The position numbers and the translations under genes are program-made. The notes beneath the pieces were generated by a model, which ran no database searches, had not been told where the DNA came from, and saw nothing but the letters and a program-made list of their open reading frames with translations. From Brevipalpus yothersi (lineage: Eukaryota; Arthropoda; Arachnida; Trombidiformes; Tenuipalpidae): DNA of 64,000 bases. Every line of letters starts with the position of its first letter. Position 1 is the stretch's first letter. Positions 43,601-57,246 of the stretch are shown here, one piece after another. The stretch lies in contig QZCP01000334.1 of NCBI GenBank assembly GCA_003956705.1, positions 140,293-204,292 of the forward strand. The letters run 5' to 3'.

Positions 43601-44748
43601 AAACATGCGGCATGTTCAGTGTGTGAGTGTCAAGTCTTGCATGGCGAAAGCAAATTTCCATAGGAAATCAAAACCAATGATTTCACCTTTGAATAGAGTC
43701 GGCTTTTTGCTCAATAGCCTCTTCTTCTTCTTCTTTCTTTTTCTCTCTCTTTCTCTCCTCCTCCCTCCTCCCCTTTGACCTCTTCTCCACCCCAATGGCC
43801 TCTCTTCTTCTTCCTCCCCCCTTCACCTCTGTACCCGTATCACAGTGGCCACCTCTCTCGTTCTGTGTGTCTGTATGTGTGTGTGTGAATATATACATAA
43901 ATATGTGTATGATGATGAATTTGAATGCTCCTTTCTCCGGTCGACATTTGGTACTCTTGGTGACCCCCGACCTGTGAACCTGAGGACCTCTCTGGAGAGG
44001 TAGGAGGGTCAAATGTATTGTGTCCAAGAGAGATCGCTTTTTTCTTTCTCTCAATACTTGAAAAGTTGCCTTTCTTTTTCTCTCTCTTTCTCTCTTCCTT
44101 CACCTCATTTCTTTTCTCGTATGTATGTTGGTCCATTGGTTTCTCTCATCGTTATTATGTTTCTCTCCTCACTTGAATATTTTCAATCGCCAAAAGCGAT
44201 GAATTAGTCCATGTCTTTTGTATGTATGTAGAAAGAGAGAGATAGAGAGAGAAAGAACCATTCTCTAAGAGCTTATTATTAGGTACAATAACTTTCTTCA
44301 AGTGGTCCAAGCAATTTTGTTTCCACCACCGAAAATCGACATCTTCGGCCCATAGGCTTGAATGATCTTATCGTTTCTCTTTTTCCCTAATACGCACATT
44401 CACAGTTGTGTCCTCTCGGGCGATGTTTTTGATACTGTATTCTCTTCTCTATCCACTTGGATCACAAATAGTAGCCCATGTACGTGTGTGTACGTATTCC
44501 AATGAAAATTTGTTCCCTATTCCTTGCTGTTACCAAATCCTGTCCCGAGACTTTCTTTCTATCTTGCTTTCTCTTTCTCTCTCTCTCTCACGCTTCTTTC
44601 TCTCTCTCTGAATCATTCATCCGGAAGTTTTCTTCAATCAAATGAATTCCTTTTCCTCCATCTTCTCCTCCCAATTTTACCGCTCTTGTTTTCCTCCTAC
44701 TTCGTGCTTAATCATCAACATCGTGCTCATTCTTTTTCATCTTTTTTC

Positions 44749-44783
<35 letters not shown>

Positions 44784-47700
44784 CTACTCTATGTGGCGGC
44801 ATTTTCCAATGATGTATCCAATGATCCAACGTTTCAGGCATTTACTCTGAGCAAATATCTTCACTTGAATTCAAGATGGAAAGAAGAGAAAATGTATATA
44901 TTTTACTTTATAAATCAAGATGAAAACTGCCCAATTTTGGTGGAGCCACGCTTCGTGGTTGAGAGGGAAACTGCTAGGATTGATGAGAAATTTTTTTCCC
45001 CATATACTGGCAAGAATAGCTGAAAATGCTTGATTTGAATCGAAATTCGCCCAAAAAGTAGGCATTTTCTTCAACCACAAGTAATGTTTCACTCAAAATG
45101 AGTGTTCAAGCCAACAAGCACGAGAAACTATGTCAAATTTGGTGCCAGATCCTCATTAAGATGAAGTGATACATTGGAAGATCCAGAGGGGGAAGAGGAG
45201 AGAGAGAGAATGAAGAGAAATCTTTCTGCAAGTTGAGCAGGATGAAACAATGAATCAGATGAATCAGATTTCTTGATCAGCATCAATTGAGAATGAATTA
45301 AGTACGGAAAACAGATCTTGAGCTCAAGAGCTAGAGCTTGATCAAATCTCGTCTGAAAGTCCAATTCATGATCAAAAGGAAACGTTTAGCATCAACAATT
45401 ATTGTGTATAAAGTGATTTCTTTGTTTTCCGAGAATAAATGATGTTGATGATGTTGATCATCATCACATGTACCATGTAAGCAAGATTGTATTCCAGATA
45501 AATTTGAAATGCCGCTACTTGGGGTTCCTTAAATTGGGCCCAAAGAAAAGATGAACACCCACAGAAATGAGTAAGAAGTGATGTAGTAGAGCTGCTTACT
45601 TCCTTTCTTTATCTTTTCTTCTCTCTTTGCTTCAATTCTCAAACTGTTTCACCGTCAGTTTTTCATCCTTTTTCTCTCACAAGTCAGCAAGAAGGTATAT
45701 AAAAGTTTTCATTCATTTTCTGATAGAAAATCGAGAGAGAAAAAACAAAAAGAAGTTCTCTTTTATCACTCAATTCTTTCTCCCTTCCTCTAACAATATA
45801 AATTGTTACTATCATTTTCCCATTTCCAGCATCTTTGACTCACTATTAAACTTTCTCGCCAAAACAGTGATGGAGAAGATGAGGAGGAGAAAAAGTCTCT
45901 CTCTTTTGCAGAAGTTTGCCAATTACATAGACTAGCTACAGTATGGATGCTCATATACACTGCCATAATCTTGACCCTCTCTTTCTCTTTACTTTTCTTC
46001 TTCTTCTCCTTCATCTTCTTCATGATTCCCGTTTCCCAGCCATCATCATCCCTATCTTCTCATTTCTGCTCACTTATTTTCTATTCTCATCTTGTTCTCG
46101 GCAGCATCTTTCTATTTCTCTCTCTCTCCTTCTTGCTTCCTCATCTTCCCTTGTCTGGAAATTCTCCAATTAAGAGTCTATCCTCTCTCTCTTTCTCTTT
46201 TCCACTCTTCCTGACTTCTGGGATCGAAAAGCATCCATTGCCGTTGTGAAAATCAACACACACATACACAGCATCCTTCTGCTGTCTTCAACAGAACTTA
46301 TGAGTTATCTGAGCTTCTCTCCTTCATCCCTTGTTCTTCCTTTCTCTCTCTTACCATGTGAGAATATAAAGAAAAAGTGTTATTATTATTATATATATAA
46401 GAGGAAAATTATTGCTACAGCACCATATGGAGGATGGTCTCTCCCATGTTTTCCATCCCGACATATTATATTATATCAGCAGATGAACAGGAGCAAGCAT
46501 CTTTCTTTTTCGAGAAAAAAAACATGAAAAAAAACACACACACACAATATGATGACAATCGAAAGTGAAATTAGGCAAGACAGACCTGCTTCTCACGTCT
46601 AGTAAGTATCTCCCCACAGAGGCACATGGTGATGAGTGTCAAAAGACAATAACTTTTGCACATTGTCGACAAGAGTAACGGTTTTTGATCGATTTATCGA
46701 TCGTATTTGCACACACATGCAATAAGCATGGCATAGGGAGAGTAACATTCGATTCAAAATTGTATCAAGAAGTGAGTAAGATTGAATATTCTTTCTCGAG
46801 AATATTGAACTAGAATTTAATCGACTGAAATTCTGGATACAATGTATCGAAAATATGGTGTCTACAGAAGTAAATCGAATGAATCTCTGAGCTAATCGAT
46901 CTGAATCGATATCATCGTACACATAGTGATAAGCTACCGGTAAGCTTTATAACAGGATTCAAGTGAATGAGAGAAAATCTTCATGATGAGTCAAATTATC
47001 AGTATAAATAGGGAACTTTTTTCATCCTCTCAGCATCAAAGTTAGTTTAAGGAAAATTGATAAGTTCTGGAGAAAAGAGTACAAAAGTCTCTCTCTCTTT
47101 TACTATAATCTTTTTCACAGTGTTAGGATGAAAAATAGAGTGGTAAATGGGAAGAAATTGCAAAGCAAATTAAATTCCACCATTTCTCCAGATGGTGTTC
47201 ATCAGTAAATCTCTTCTCTTCTCTTTCCAATAAGATTCCTATTACTACTACTATTCCTATGGAACAGATGATAACAATAGTAATAATTCACGAACTCAGA
47301 ATGAGAATAGAGAAAGAGGAAACGATATCATATACTATCAGGGATGGGAAGGAAGAGAGAAAGTATCAAAGTGATCAGAAGAAAGGAATAGAAGCGGGAG
47401 AAGCTGAATGAGATGTAAGTGTAAATAAATTCGACATGTTGCACCCAGTGGGATGGTGTGTCTACCATACAAGTGATGCGGATGAGATTAGGAGGAAAAA
47501 TCAATGGAACGGTTGAAAGATGATGCTTAAACGGGTGAACAGGTGGCAAAAGAGAAGGAATTGATTTCCAATTCATCGGAGGGAGAGAGAGATGAAGAGA
47601 TAATTTTGGAATAATTATTTTTCCAGTTATTTTTGTAACTTTGTTTCCCGAATCGAGAATCGGAAATCCAATCGAGGATAAAGTGGAAGGATTTTCTTAA

Positions 47701-50700
47701 TCATCAATTGAATTGTGGTTTTAAATCAGCTTATCACGAACACGTGCACAAGGCTTGTGTACCACATTGAAAATGACTGTATCAGTCCAGCCATACAATC
47801 CAGCAGTATAGTTCAAATTTTGGATCACTTTGAGAACAGTATTGTATCACTTCTTGTCTCCCACTATTTTCACATTTCAAGCTGATAATGTGCATGTAAA
47901 TTAGCTGCCCACGATATTCCATACTCGGAATGGACAGTCAACAGCAAGAAGAGAATAGGCGCGAAAAGGCATTGGCGTGCATAGACCAGTTGCATGATTA
48001 GTGTAGAGCATGCCAAAGTCCAGTGGAATGGAAACTTCTAATTGGCCTCATAAGTGAGCCCAACAGGATATAGAATAGTACAGAATATTTGGAAATAATC
48101 TTTAACATGGTCCCCTTTTCCACACTTCACAGAGAGAGTGAAATGCTAAGCTTTTTTGGACATGGAGATCATATACACTAAACTGTCTTCTCTCTTTACC
48201 ACACACACACATTCGTGTTCCACTCATTTTGCTCTCCTGTGACCTTCCGGATGTAATTACAAGCGGATCTTTTTCACTCACAAGGCACACACTTTGGCCT
48301 CTGTCGAAAATTCAAGTCCGGGTCGCTTCGGGTACATGTGTAATCTATTCAAATTGTCAACTTCACCATGTTCATCTCATATGGAATTGATATGAATAGA
48401 GAAAAAGAGAATCCATCTCTGTATGTGTGTGAAAGTGAGAAAGATGTAGATAAATGAATAGATGAGAAAAATGATGGGCTCAAAAGGACAGGATAAAAAA
48501 ATACAGCATCGAGGATTGATGCTTTAGATTTAGGAGAGAGAGAGGAACATACATGTGTCCCTTGAAAACGAAAAAGTCCTGCACGTGTTGCCTTTTTGTG
48601 GGCCACTCAGGCGTACATTTGAGTACTTATATTTGATCCCCTAAAAAGAATATATATATATGTATGTATGTATGTGTGTGTCCAAATTGTCTTGTGGTTG
48701 TGAGAATTGTGTAGAAAAGAATGAGGAGAGAGAGAAGAGCTTTCGAGATGGCAAGATGAGACGATTGGGTGGGTGGCAATAGTGGTGAATGGTGATGGGA
48801 TAGATGATACATGTACAGTGACAAAAATTTTTGGGGATCTCAGTGAAAATGAATTACTTTCCATGATGATTGACAGTGATCCATGAGGCGGGAATCATAT
48901 ATGTGTGTGTGTACTCATTCATTTACGTGTACATATGCAGATGGATGGAAGAGAGGAGTGAACCATCGATGGGTGAGAGAGAGAGGAGAGAAGAGGAGAC
49001 CATCATGAAATACCCACGAGGCGAGTCAATCGCTTTTAGTCGCTATTCGATCAGAATAATAGGAACGATACAATCAAGTGAAGGTGGTAGTGTCGATGTG
49101 GGACACATTCACACACAGAGACACAGAAATTGATTCATATGAACCAGGAAGAAAGAGAATCAGAAAGAGAGAGAGAGCGAGAGAGAGAGAGAGGATAAGC
49201 GAGAGCTTGATAATTGGCTGTCAAAGAATGTGTTGGGTGAATAAATTGCGTAGGAAAAGCCACCGGGTGAATCGAAGGGGGAAGATGAGAGAAAGAGAGA
49301 GAGGATGAAATGATGATGATGGAGAAAAAGAAGAAGAAGAAGATGCTGTGGGTGGATGATGAGTGTGGCTCTCTTAGGAAATGATTACAAAGTCCAGTCC
49401 ACGATGATGAGTGTCACAAGCCGATTATCAAGTGAGCTTGAGGCCAGCCGTACTTTACGTACATTTCTCATCAGTGTTACAACCAGTCAGATGACGACCG
49501 ACATGTGGTTACTACTTGTATATGTTGTGTTCCTCTCTCTCCTCTTATTGCACAATCTGATTCGAAATTATCATGAAATGAGTCTGGAAGCAACAGTCAA
49601 GCACACAGATTACACTTGAGCATTACCAATTACGATGTTCGAGACTTTACTCATTAAGTTCTTTGACGCTGATGGCATCCATGTGCACTCATCGAAGAAC
49701 ATGATGATTTGAGACAAAGATGTTGATCAGAGATGCATCAGGTAGAATATTCCTTGTACATGAATATTACACTATTCATTGTGTTGTGCAAATTATTCTT
49801 GAATCTTCAACACTGACTGATAGATGATGCAAATGTGCTGAGCATGTGGAAAATTTTCGATTCAATTTGATTTGATCTGTTTACTTGGAGTCGAAGATGA
49901 TCTGATTTCAAGATAATACAATGGTGGAGGTGAATGAATTCGAAGTCCATGAGAAAATTACGATAACAGGAAATGAGAGATCATTTGAGAAGGTTCATTT
50001 CCATGAGAACCCATCTCTCTCAGTTCCAATTGAGTGGGGCTAATCATCGTCTCGTTCTTATTTCAATTTGGAGCGTTTTCCGGAATTCCAAGAATCATCT
50101 TATGCTATTCAATCTCCTTCTCTCTCTTTCCATTTCAGAACGATTATCGTCTTTTTATAATTATCATCTGAATGAGTCCACGAAAAAAACTGTATCATCA
50201 GGCGAGTATAAAGAATAAGATCTCAAATACGGATCTAATCAAGAAGGGAGGCAGAAAGCAGCATGAAATAAAATTATTTCGCCTCTCTCCATCTCTCTCA
50301 CTACTAACTCCCACAGAAAATACGTTTTCGAATCGATATCAAAAGCCGACATCATGCTTGACTATATCTGGACGAATCAAGTGAGAAACTGGAGACTACC
50401 ATTATTATTGGAGGGGGCTATTCGTATTATGTATCATTGGAATAAGAGTGAGGATAAAATTGCAATACATTCATCTTCCATGAAATCCGACTGATAACGA
50501 TGTGAGTGGGCAGTGGGGATGAGATGAAGAGAGTATCAAAAAATCCAATAGAGGAAAGAGAGAGAAATAGAGGAATAGAATCATTTTCTCGGTGGAAAAA
50601 AGCGTGCAAATGGTTAAATTTGCGAAGTGTGGCCTGTAAGCTTGATAATAATGATGATTCTTTCTCTCTTCTTTATCACTATTTTAAATACATATCATCT

Positions 50701-51356
50701 TTTCACTATGTAAATGTTTCTCTTTCTCTCTCTCTCTCTTCATTTCTCTTGACCCTCTTAACTTTGGCGCGCTTTATTCATAGCCACAAAAAAGAGAATG
50801 AAAATAGCCTCTTATGTATAAATATATTTGCCATTGGAATAATATACTTTTGGAAACATTTAATTGAACACTCTTCAATGATACCTATTATTATCGATGC
50901 CTCTTCATCCACAATAATCATTATTATCATCATCAGCCTCCTTCTCTTTCCACCTCCTCCTCCTCCTCCTTCTGACCGGTGAAGGAATCAAAAGTGGGAG
51001 AGAGTGAGAGAGAGAGACCAAGAGAGTGAGAAAATAGGGACTGAAAGATGGCCCAAACAGAGAGACACACATACAGAGGGCCAAAAAGAGTGGCCGAAAA
51101 AGTACGGGCGTTGACATGGCCAAGGTAAGCAGTTTTTTTTCTCTGCCCGAAACAGAGCCGTTTTCTTCTTCCACTATATAACTAAACCAGTGGCCTGTGG
51201 AACTGGTTTCCTCATCACTATCAGTCTCTCCATCATCGTCAGTTGAGAAAACGTTTCTACTTCTTACCCAGTCATACACATACACACACATGCAGTGAGA
51301 GAGATGGAAAAGATCTTGAAAACTTTTTCAACATATAAATACGAAGAAGAAGAAAT

Positions 51357-51380
51357 TCTCTCTCTCTCTCTCTCTCTCTC
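51357..51380. repeat. (CT)n microsatellite, short
   Basis: About 12 perfect units, 330 bases from another CT run. Confidence 0.95.
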
Positions 51381-51719
51381 ACTCAAAGATCTTTTAACTT
51401 GGGTACCTTTTTTCAAGCCTCCCGCACTACTCATTCTCTCTCTTTGGAATACTTGTTGTTGGGTTTACTTGCTGTGAGCAAATACTCGCATTGCGAACCT
51501 CTCTCTCTGGCACAGGTATATATCGTCCAGAGAGAGAGAGTGAGTAAACTGCGAGAAAACAATTTACGCTCCCAGGACGAGTAGTTGCTGAAGCCGAAGC
51601 ATTCTCTTTCTCTCTCTCTTATTGCCCAAAAATGCTGTAAACTGTATATACTTCTCGACCTCCTCCCGGATGAGTGGCCCGGCATATAACTACACTTCTA
51701 TTACTGCCACCAGTAACTT

Positions 51720-51744
51720 TTCTCTCTCTCTCTCTCTCTCTCTC
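51720..51744. repeat. (CT)n microsatellite, short
   Basis: About 12 perfect units. Confidence 0.95.
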
Positions 51745-53484
51745 AACGAACGAATTTGAAATGAAAAATCTATGAGCGAAACAGCATGGCGAAACTCTCT
51801 ATGGGGCCGAATTTTTCTCTCTTTCTTTCCTCTTCTTCTTCTGACTTTTTTTTCAATCAGTAGAAAGAGAGAGAGAGAGAAAGAGAGAGAGGAAAAAAAA
51901 TTTCTCCTCCATCGGACGGGCTTACCTTGCTGGGCTCTCACAATCTCGATTATTATTCTTCTTCTAGTAACTACAAACACCACTACTACCTACTTCGGAG
52001 GCAGGAAAAGAGAAATCATTCTCTTTGCTCTTCAATAGTATGGCTCATGGACTATTGAACGCTTTCAATATATATTTGTGTGAGAAGAATCATTCTTGCG
52101 GTTACCAAAATGAAATCCTTTGGCTTGTTCGCACGATGAGCTTCTTTTTCTATTCTCTCTGCTCTGCTCTCAGGTGATATGTTATTTCCAATTGACTGGA
52201 TATCCTACTGAGTTGATTAAATTCTTTCTTTCGCCCAGATAATCAGCTGACTGATCACAGCAGCAGCAGTAATAGTAGTGGTAGGTCCAGATCACAGAGT
52301 GAATGTTGTGTGTGAAGGAATCAAAAATTGAATGGAACACTTGTGTGAGTGTATTAAAAATCTTGTGTATTGTATTGTGGTACAGTATGTTTTGATGGAA
52401 TACTTTATACACACACAAACACATCTCTTACTGGGCCACATGTTGATGAAGAAGAAGGAGCGAAAAAAATTGTATTTGATCGATTACTGTTCAAATCAAC
52501 TTGTACACTTGTTCACTTGTGTATCCCACACACACACATACATACCCAATAGCCACATCAAAACATTGGGAAATGAAAAAAAGAAGTAAAAAAGAGAACA
52601 TACAAGATGAACAAGTTTGAAAATATTAAGTACCGGTCAGTCAATGAATTGATGGTGGTCAGGCTGCTGGGCCGCATGAAGAGATACATGTGTACACAAA
52701 CTTGGAATACATTATTCAAAAGAATGTGAGTATCTGATTTAGAAGGTAGAAAAGGAAAGAGTATAAGCTCATGTAAATATATTGAGATGAATGAAAAAAG
52801 AGAGGGAAGTTCTTTTTGAATAAACAGAATAATGCTAAATCTGATCAAAGTGTGCTCATGAGAAATGTGATGGAAAGTTCATGTGGTCTGCATTTGAGAG
52901 AGGGGCAGAAAGAGAGAGAAGTGAAGTAAGACTGACAGAAGGAAAAGGATGCTGAATGATAATTCAACATTTTCCGGTAAGGATCTAAGTAAAAATCATG
53001 ATAAAAATTCTTATTTCTTTTTTCTTTTGCCCTTTTCTCCAAAATTTAAATTTCATGAAGCGGGCAACATTCTGAGTATGGGCCATCGTTCACTGTTATA
53101 AATGAAAGAAAAAACTTCTTTAAAACTTTACTCTCTCTGTCTGATCTATGCTTTTCTCACTTACTCTCTTCTCCTATCTCTCTTCCTTCTATTCGGTATT
53201 TAAGATTGAAAAATTTTTGAAACAAGATTCTCCCATCATTTACTCACTGGGCTTCCTTCTCTCTCTCTCTCTCCTGACTGCAATCCGATTAACCTCAAAG
53301 TATTCAAGTCGACAAAAGTTGAATTTATTCATGCACAAAATAAATCACCAAGCATCCAGCATCATCCACATCTCATTTGATATCCGTTCATCGTACCAAG
53401 AGAGAGAGAGAGAACTGTAAGTAGTATGGGCAATATAAATTTCGTCTAATATTTTCAACCATGAATTTTCAACTGTCACTGGGC

Positions 53485-53487
<3 letters not shown>

Positions 53488-53520
<33 letters not shown>
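53488..53520. repeat. (GA)n microsatellite, last long one before the coding exon
   Basis: About 16 perfect units. From here to the right end only one short GA run (60749-60767) occurs. Confidence 0.96.
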
Positions 53521-53522
<2 letters not shown>

Positions 53523-54380
53523 CCAACGCATCAAGTAAGCATCATCATGAGATGCTACTTAGCGAAAAGGCCAGTTTTAGAATGTATGATAGTTCCTCTT
53601 TCTTCCTCTTTCATCTGTTCATCTTTTTAGCCCAACATCACGTTTTCGCTTACATGTCGATCATCATCACCACCACACTAGTGATAATTGCCCATGGATT
53701 CCCGCATCCAACCATTTTGATGCCCAATTTTGAGGCTCATCAATTAGCGACCTCAAACTTATCAACTGGAATCCCTTGCATATACAGCGACCTGCATCAT
53801 ACCTACATCGTGCATCCCTCTTCTCATCATATACCAGTATTGTTCATTTATTTCACTCATGATCATTGAAATAAGATACTCAGTAGTCTAGTCATCGATG
53901 AAAAGTTGTTAAATTGATATCCACTAGGCTGGAATAGGACGTTTATTTCTCAAGACACATGAGAATGTGAAAAAGAAATGATTCAATGAATAGATCACAT
54001 TTCTTCTGAGAGAGTAACAAAACTTAGGGAATCAAATTAATTGAGACTCAGATGTGCAGAATGATAGAGTATAGCCGAAAATTTTCCATTTTCGATGGTT
54101 TTCAATCCATCTAATATGATTGAGTGGAACAATCCATCAACAAGTTTTCACAATACACCAATTTGATTGAATAGTGTTCAATCATCAGCAGTCAAAATTT
54201 CTCGCACCTTTTCCATGGCAAATGTTGCCGGTGTGAGTTAGATATTGGTAAAATTACATGACAAAAAGTATTCAATTGGAAAATTTTTCCGTTCAAAATA
54301 GCCAAACTAGAGGATATATACATTCCTCTTGAACATATTTTTCAATTAATATGATTACAAAAGTTCATGAAAAAACTTAC

Positions 54381-54852
54381 CCCTATTTGGGATGAGAGAT
54401 GATTTCGGGCTACATGATAGGCAACTGGTTGTTGCTGATGCACTTGTAGTGTTTGAATATATCTTATTATCAGAAGCACTAGATTCACGATTATTTGATC
54501 CATTCATCATGGTACCAGTGGCATTGTTCACAATATTTTTGCTGTTTGTGTTGGTTGTTTTGATTTGCTGGGATCCAATACTGGGTATTAGACACCGCTG
54601 CTGATGGCCCATCGTGTTGGTGTTACCTATTGAAGTGGATGTATTTGATGATGCTATACGATATTTGCTCATAGAATAATCAGTATCAGTATCGTTCCCA
54701 AATTCATCGGGCACCGCATATATCGCCTCACCGCCTATGCTACATCCATCCACTGAACTTTGTAAAATACGTGGAATATACACCGGCTCATCACGCTGTA
54801 CACAGCTTCGCATGCTGATAGGTGTTTGTCCGGAACGTCGATTGGTGGACAT
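54381..54852 (-). CDS. First coding exon of an unidentified gene, Ser/Thr/Asn-rich N-terminus
   Basis: Seen: the minus-strand ATG at 54852 has A at -3 and opens 157 codons plus one base, ending at AATAGGG followed by a strong donor GTAAGT, so the junction is phase 1. The protein begins MSTNRRSGQTPISMRSCVQR and contains DEPVYIPRIL and EAIYAVPDEFGNDTDTDYSM. From about residue 66 it becomes a polar stretch rich in Ser, Thr and Asn, with a small Cys pair (SCLSCS) near residues 145-148. There is no signal peptide, transmembrane segment or known domain, so it looks like a disordered intracellular N-terminus. The rest of the protein must lie leftward across a very large intron. I do not recognise the family. 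A cytoplasmic tail of a large neuronal membrane protein is a guess only. It is the most gene-like text in the window outside the broken copies. Confidence 0.65.
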
Positions 54853-57199
54853 GATGGTTAGGATTGGTGATGATAATTGATTGAATCCGAGAAAGAGAAG
54901 AAGAGATGAAACGAATAATCCGTAAAGATCAAATATTGATGGAAAGATTTGAGAGAGATTCTTTTCGAAGAAAGATGTGATCAGTTGATTAATCCAATGA
55001 TATTTGAATAATTAAATATTGAGATGAACATGTATAAACACTTATACACACTTAGAGACACAAACACACATCAAATGCACAAGAATGTCACAAATGTACG
55101 CCTATGGTAAAGTTATCACCGAAAACACACTAATTCATGTATCCACAGTAGTGGCACGATGATCAGTTCAATTATGTTTCCAACGAAATCAGAATCCTTT
55201 TGATACCAGAACGAGAAGGTATACCGTACACAAGCATATATATATTCTCTCATGTAATCAATACCCTACACACAATCTACAGAATCGTCCTGGAAGGTCG
55301 GTTCTGAACTGCCAAAATCGTTGAGCCAAACTTTGAGTGAGCCAAGTTAGTGAGCAAAAGTTGAGAATCGAAAAATGTGAGAAGCAGCTACTGGGTCCTA
55401 TATTCGGGAGAGATGTTTGTGCCATCTTTTGAGGATGCTGGCAACTTTTATCTGAATATATTCTAACTTCGAGGGAACTTTATATGCAACCCACTAGAAA
55501 GACTTAGTTTTGAGATTTTCGAGATAGTTTTTCGAAGTGTATGAATGTATCATTCGATATGTTGGGAAAATCATTTACCAGTTAACTTTTGATTTTTCAA
55601 TCGCTCCTCTAGCCGCTAAACTTCGTGAGTGTGCTGCTTTGGTTATCTCATTAACATTTTTCTTCAAAAACCTTTGGTGATAGATGAAAATTTTATCCAG
55701 CATAAGGATGGAAGTATTTTCTCAGAGTATTATCGGTGCCGATTGATGCTGAGGAAATAGAAAAGAGACATGCTTCACAATTTTCCAGCACACTGATACT
55801 ATTATTATCAATTTATTGAAGTGATGATAGCGTCGAATACCTAGAGTTTAAAGGCGAATGTCTGAATGAAGAACACCAATGAAAAGGAAAAGAAACAAAT
55901 TTTTCCTCATCTTATTGACATTGTATGCATAAGTTTGTAACTACTGCTTTTCAGTCAAAATTCTTATCATGAAATAGCTCGATAATGCTAAGCTGACGTG
56001 TTAAAGTCATTTGATCCATACTTCACATTGAGGCTCATCATCTCTCTGTATGATTCGATGAACCCGAACACTGAATTCATTATATCCTATGATCAGCTGA
56101 TGGATTATCAAGTAGTACATGACGAGTACCTGAGTTTCTCTCGTGAGTGTAAACAATTTGACCTACATATCTACTAAATCAACATTTTTTCCTTGAACAA
56201 TGTTCATTAGCTAAGTTTCTGAGATATTTTCCAAGAGATAAAACTCCAAAATGATCAAGAATACTCGAGTCTTGAAACTGGTAGAATCATCAATACGCGC
56301 CTCTATCTGACAATCTCTTATAACAAATAAGATACAAATTCAGTTCATAGGTAATCTTTAGTTGATGAAACTGTACAATGCTTTGGAAAATTATATACAC
56401 ATGTCATTTAGTTGGAGGATTTATCAAATTCAGACAATTAAAAATTAAGTAGGTGGACAGAAGTGAAGATGATAGAGAGGATGAATGTTGAGAGATGAGT
56501 GGAGTAACCAATTCTGCAGAAATCATGTCCAGAGATTAGAAATCATCAATAAATTCATCAGATTAATCTACCAGGAGACTTTAGAGCCCGTGGAGCACTC
56601 AAATTTCGGTACTGATTTGCTTGGCATTTCGAGATCCTACGAAAAAAAGAAATATACCAACATTAGCAAAATTTCTAAAATTGACGAGTAGGGAGAAGTT
56701 TGCCAAATACTCACAAGAAAAATATAAAATTTCTGATAAATATTCCAGTTATATTTCAAATCACATGGTCTTTCTGGTCAGTATGCATGTTCCAATCGTC
56801 TCTTTGATTCCATGCCACCCGAATCTGATAGTCTCTGGAATCCTGAATCCATAATTACAATCATCATTGATTTGTGAGCAATTGAAGCTCAGGATGGCTC
56901 GATTCGAATATTCTCATGATGATGATGTTGCATGAGATAACAAATAAGTGGAGCGCAACACTTATTCAAAAATTTATAAAATTGGAATTTTTTTTTCTCT
57001 TTTCAATTGTAGACTAGAAAAAAATGAATCAATGTTCATCACTTTTGGCTTTATATATATGTCCTGCGTTCTTTAATGGCGGATATGGACATCCACCACC
57101 ATGTCCATCTCAGTTCCACTAGGGGAACATATGAACACAAATTATACGCAGACATAATTATCTTTTCTTATTCATTTCCAAAATCTATTCCAGTATCGT
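54853..57199 (-). other. Upstream region of the exon at 54.4 kb; no gene seen
   Basis: This should contain the 5' UTR and promoter of the minus-strand gene. I see no unambiguous TATA box, initiator or upstream exon, and only short frames (for example plus 56485-56691) with no recognisable similarity. Unlike the tract left of 54.4 kb it lacks long GA/CT runs. Confidence 0.4.
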
Positions 57200-57246
57200 C
57201 AACATTTTCGTTCCCTTATTATTGGCCGATGTATTCGACGCTTCAT

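Larger units (their letters stand above)
1..54380 (-). other. Repeat-rich noncoding tract, probable giant first intron
   Basis: Seen: no ORF in this stretch reads like a conserved protein. The longer ones are Ser/Leu or Arg/Glu repeats made by (CT)n or (GA)n, or low-complexity text. The right edge coincides with a GTAAGT splice donor (minus strand) at the end of a coding exon, so the tract lies immediately downstream of that exon. Inference: it is the first intron, or several introns, of that gene, and the next exons lie further left or outside the window. Besides the individually listed microsatellites there are many 15-25 nt GA/CT runs (for example 7003-7021, 17431-17447, 24302-24326, 25486-25506, 27231-27250, 42691-42713) and short CA/TG and TA runs. 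It could equally be an intergenic region if the exon is not expressed. Confidence 0.45.

Noticed and set aside
50506..50982. 158-codon plus-strand ORF
   Set aside because: Low-complexity, Ser/Leu/Ile- and Pro-run text over microsatellite-rich DNA with no family resemblance; a mirror ORF of similar quality exists on the other strand.
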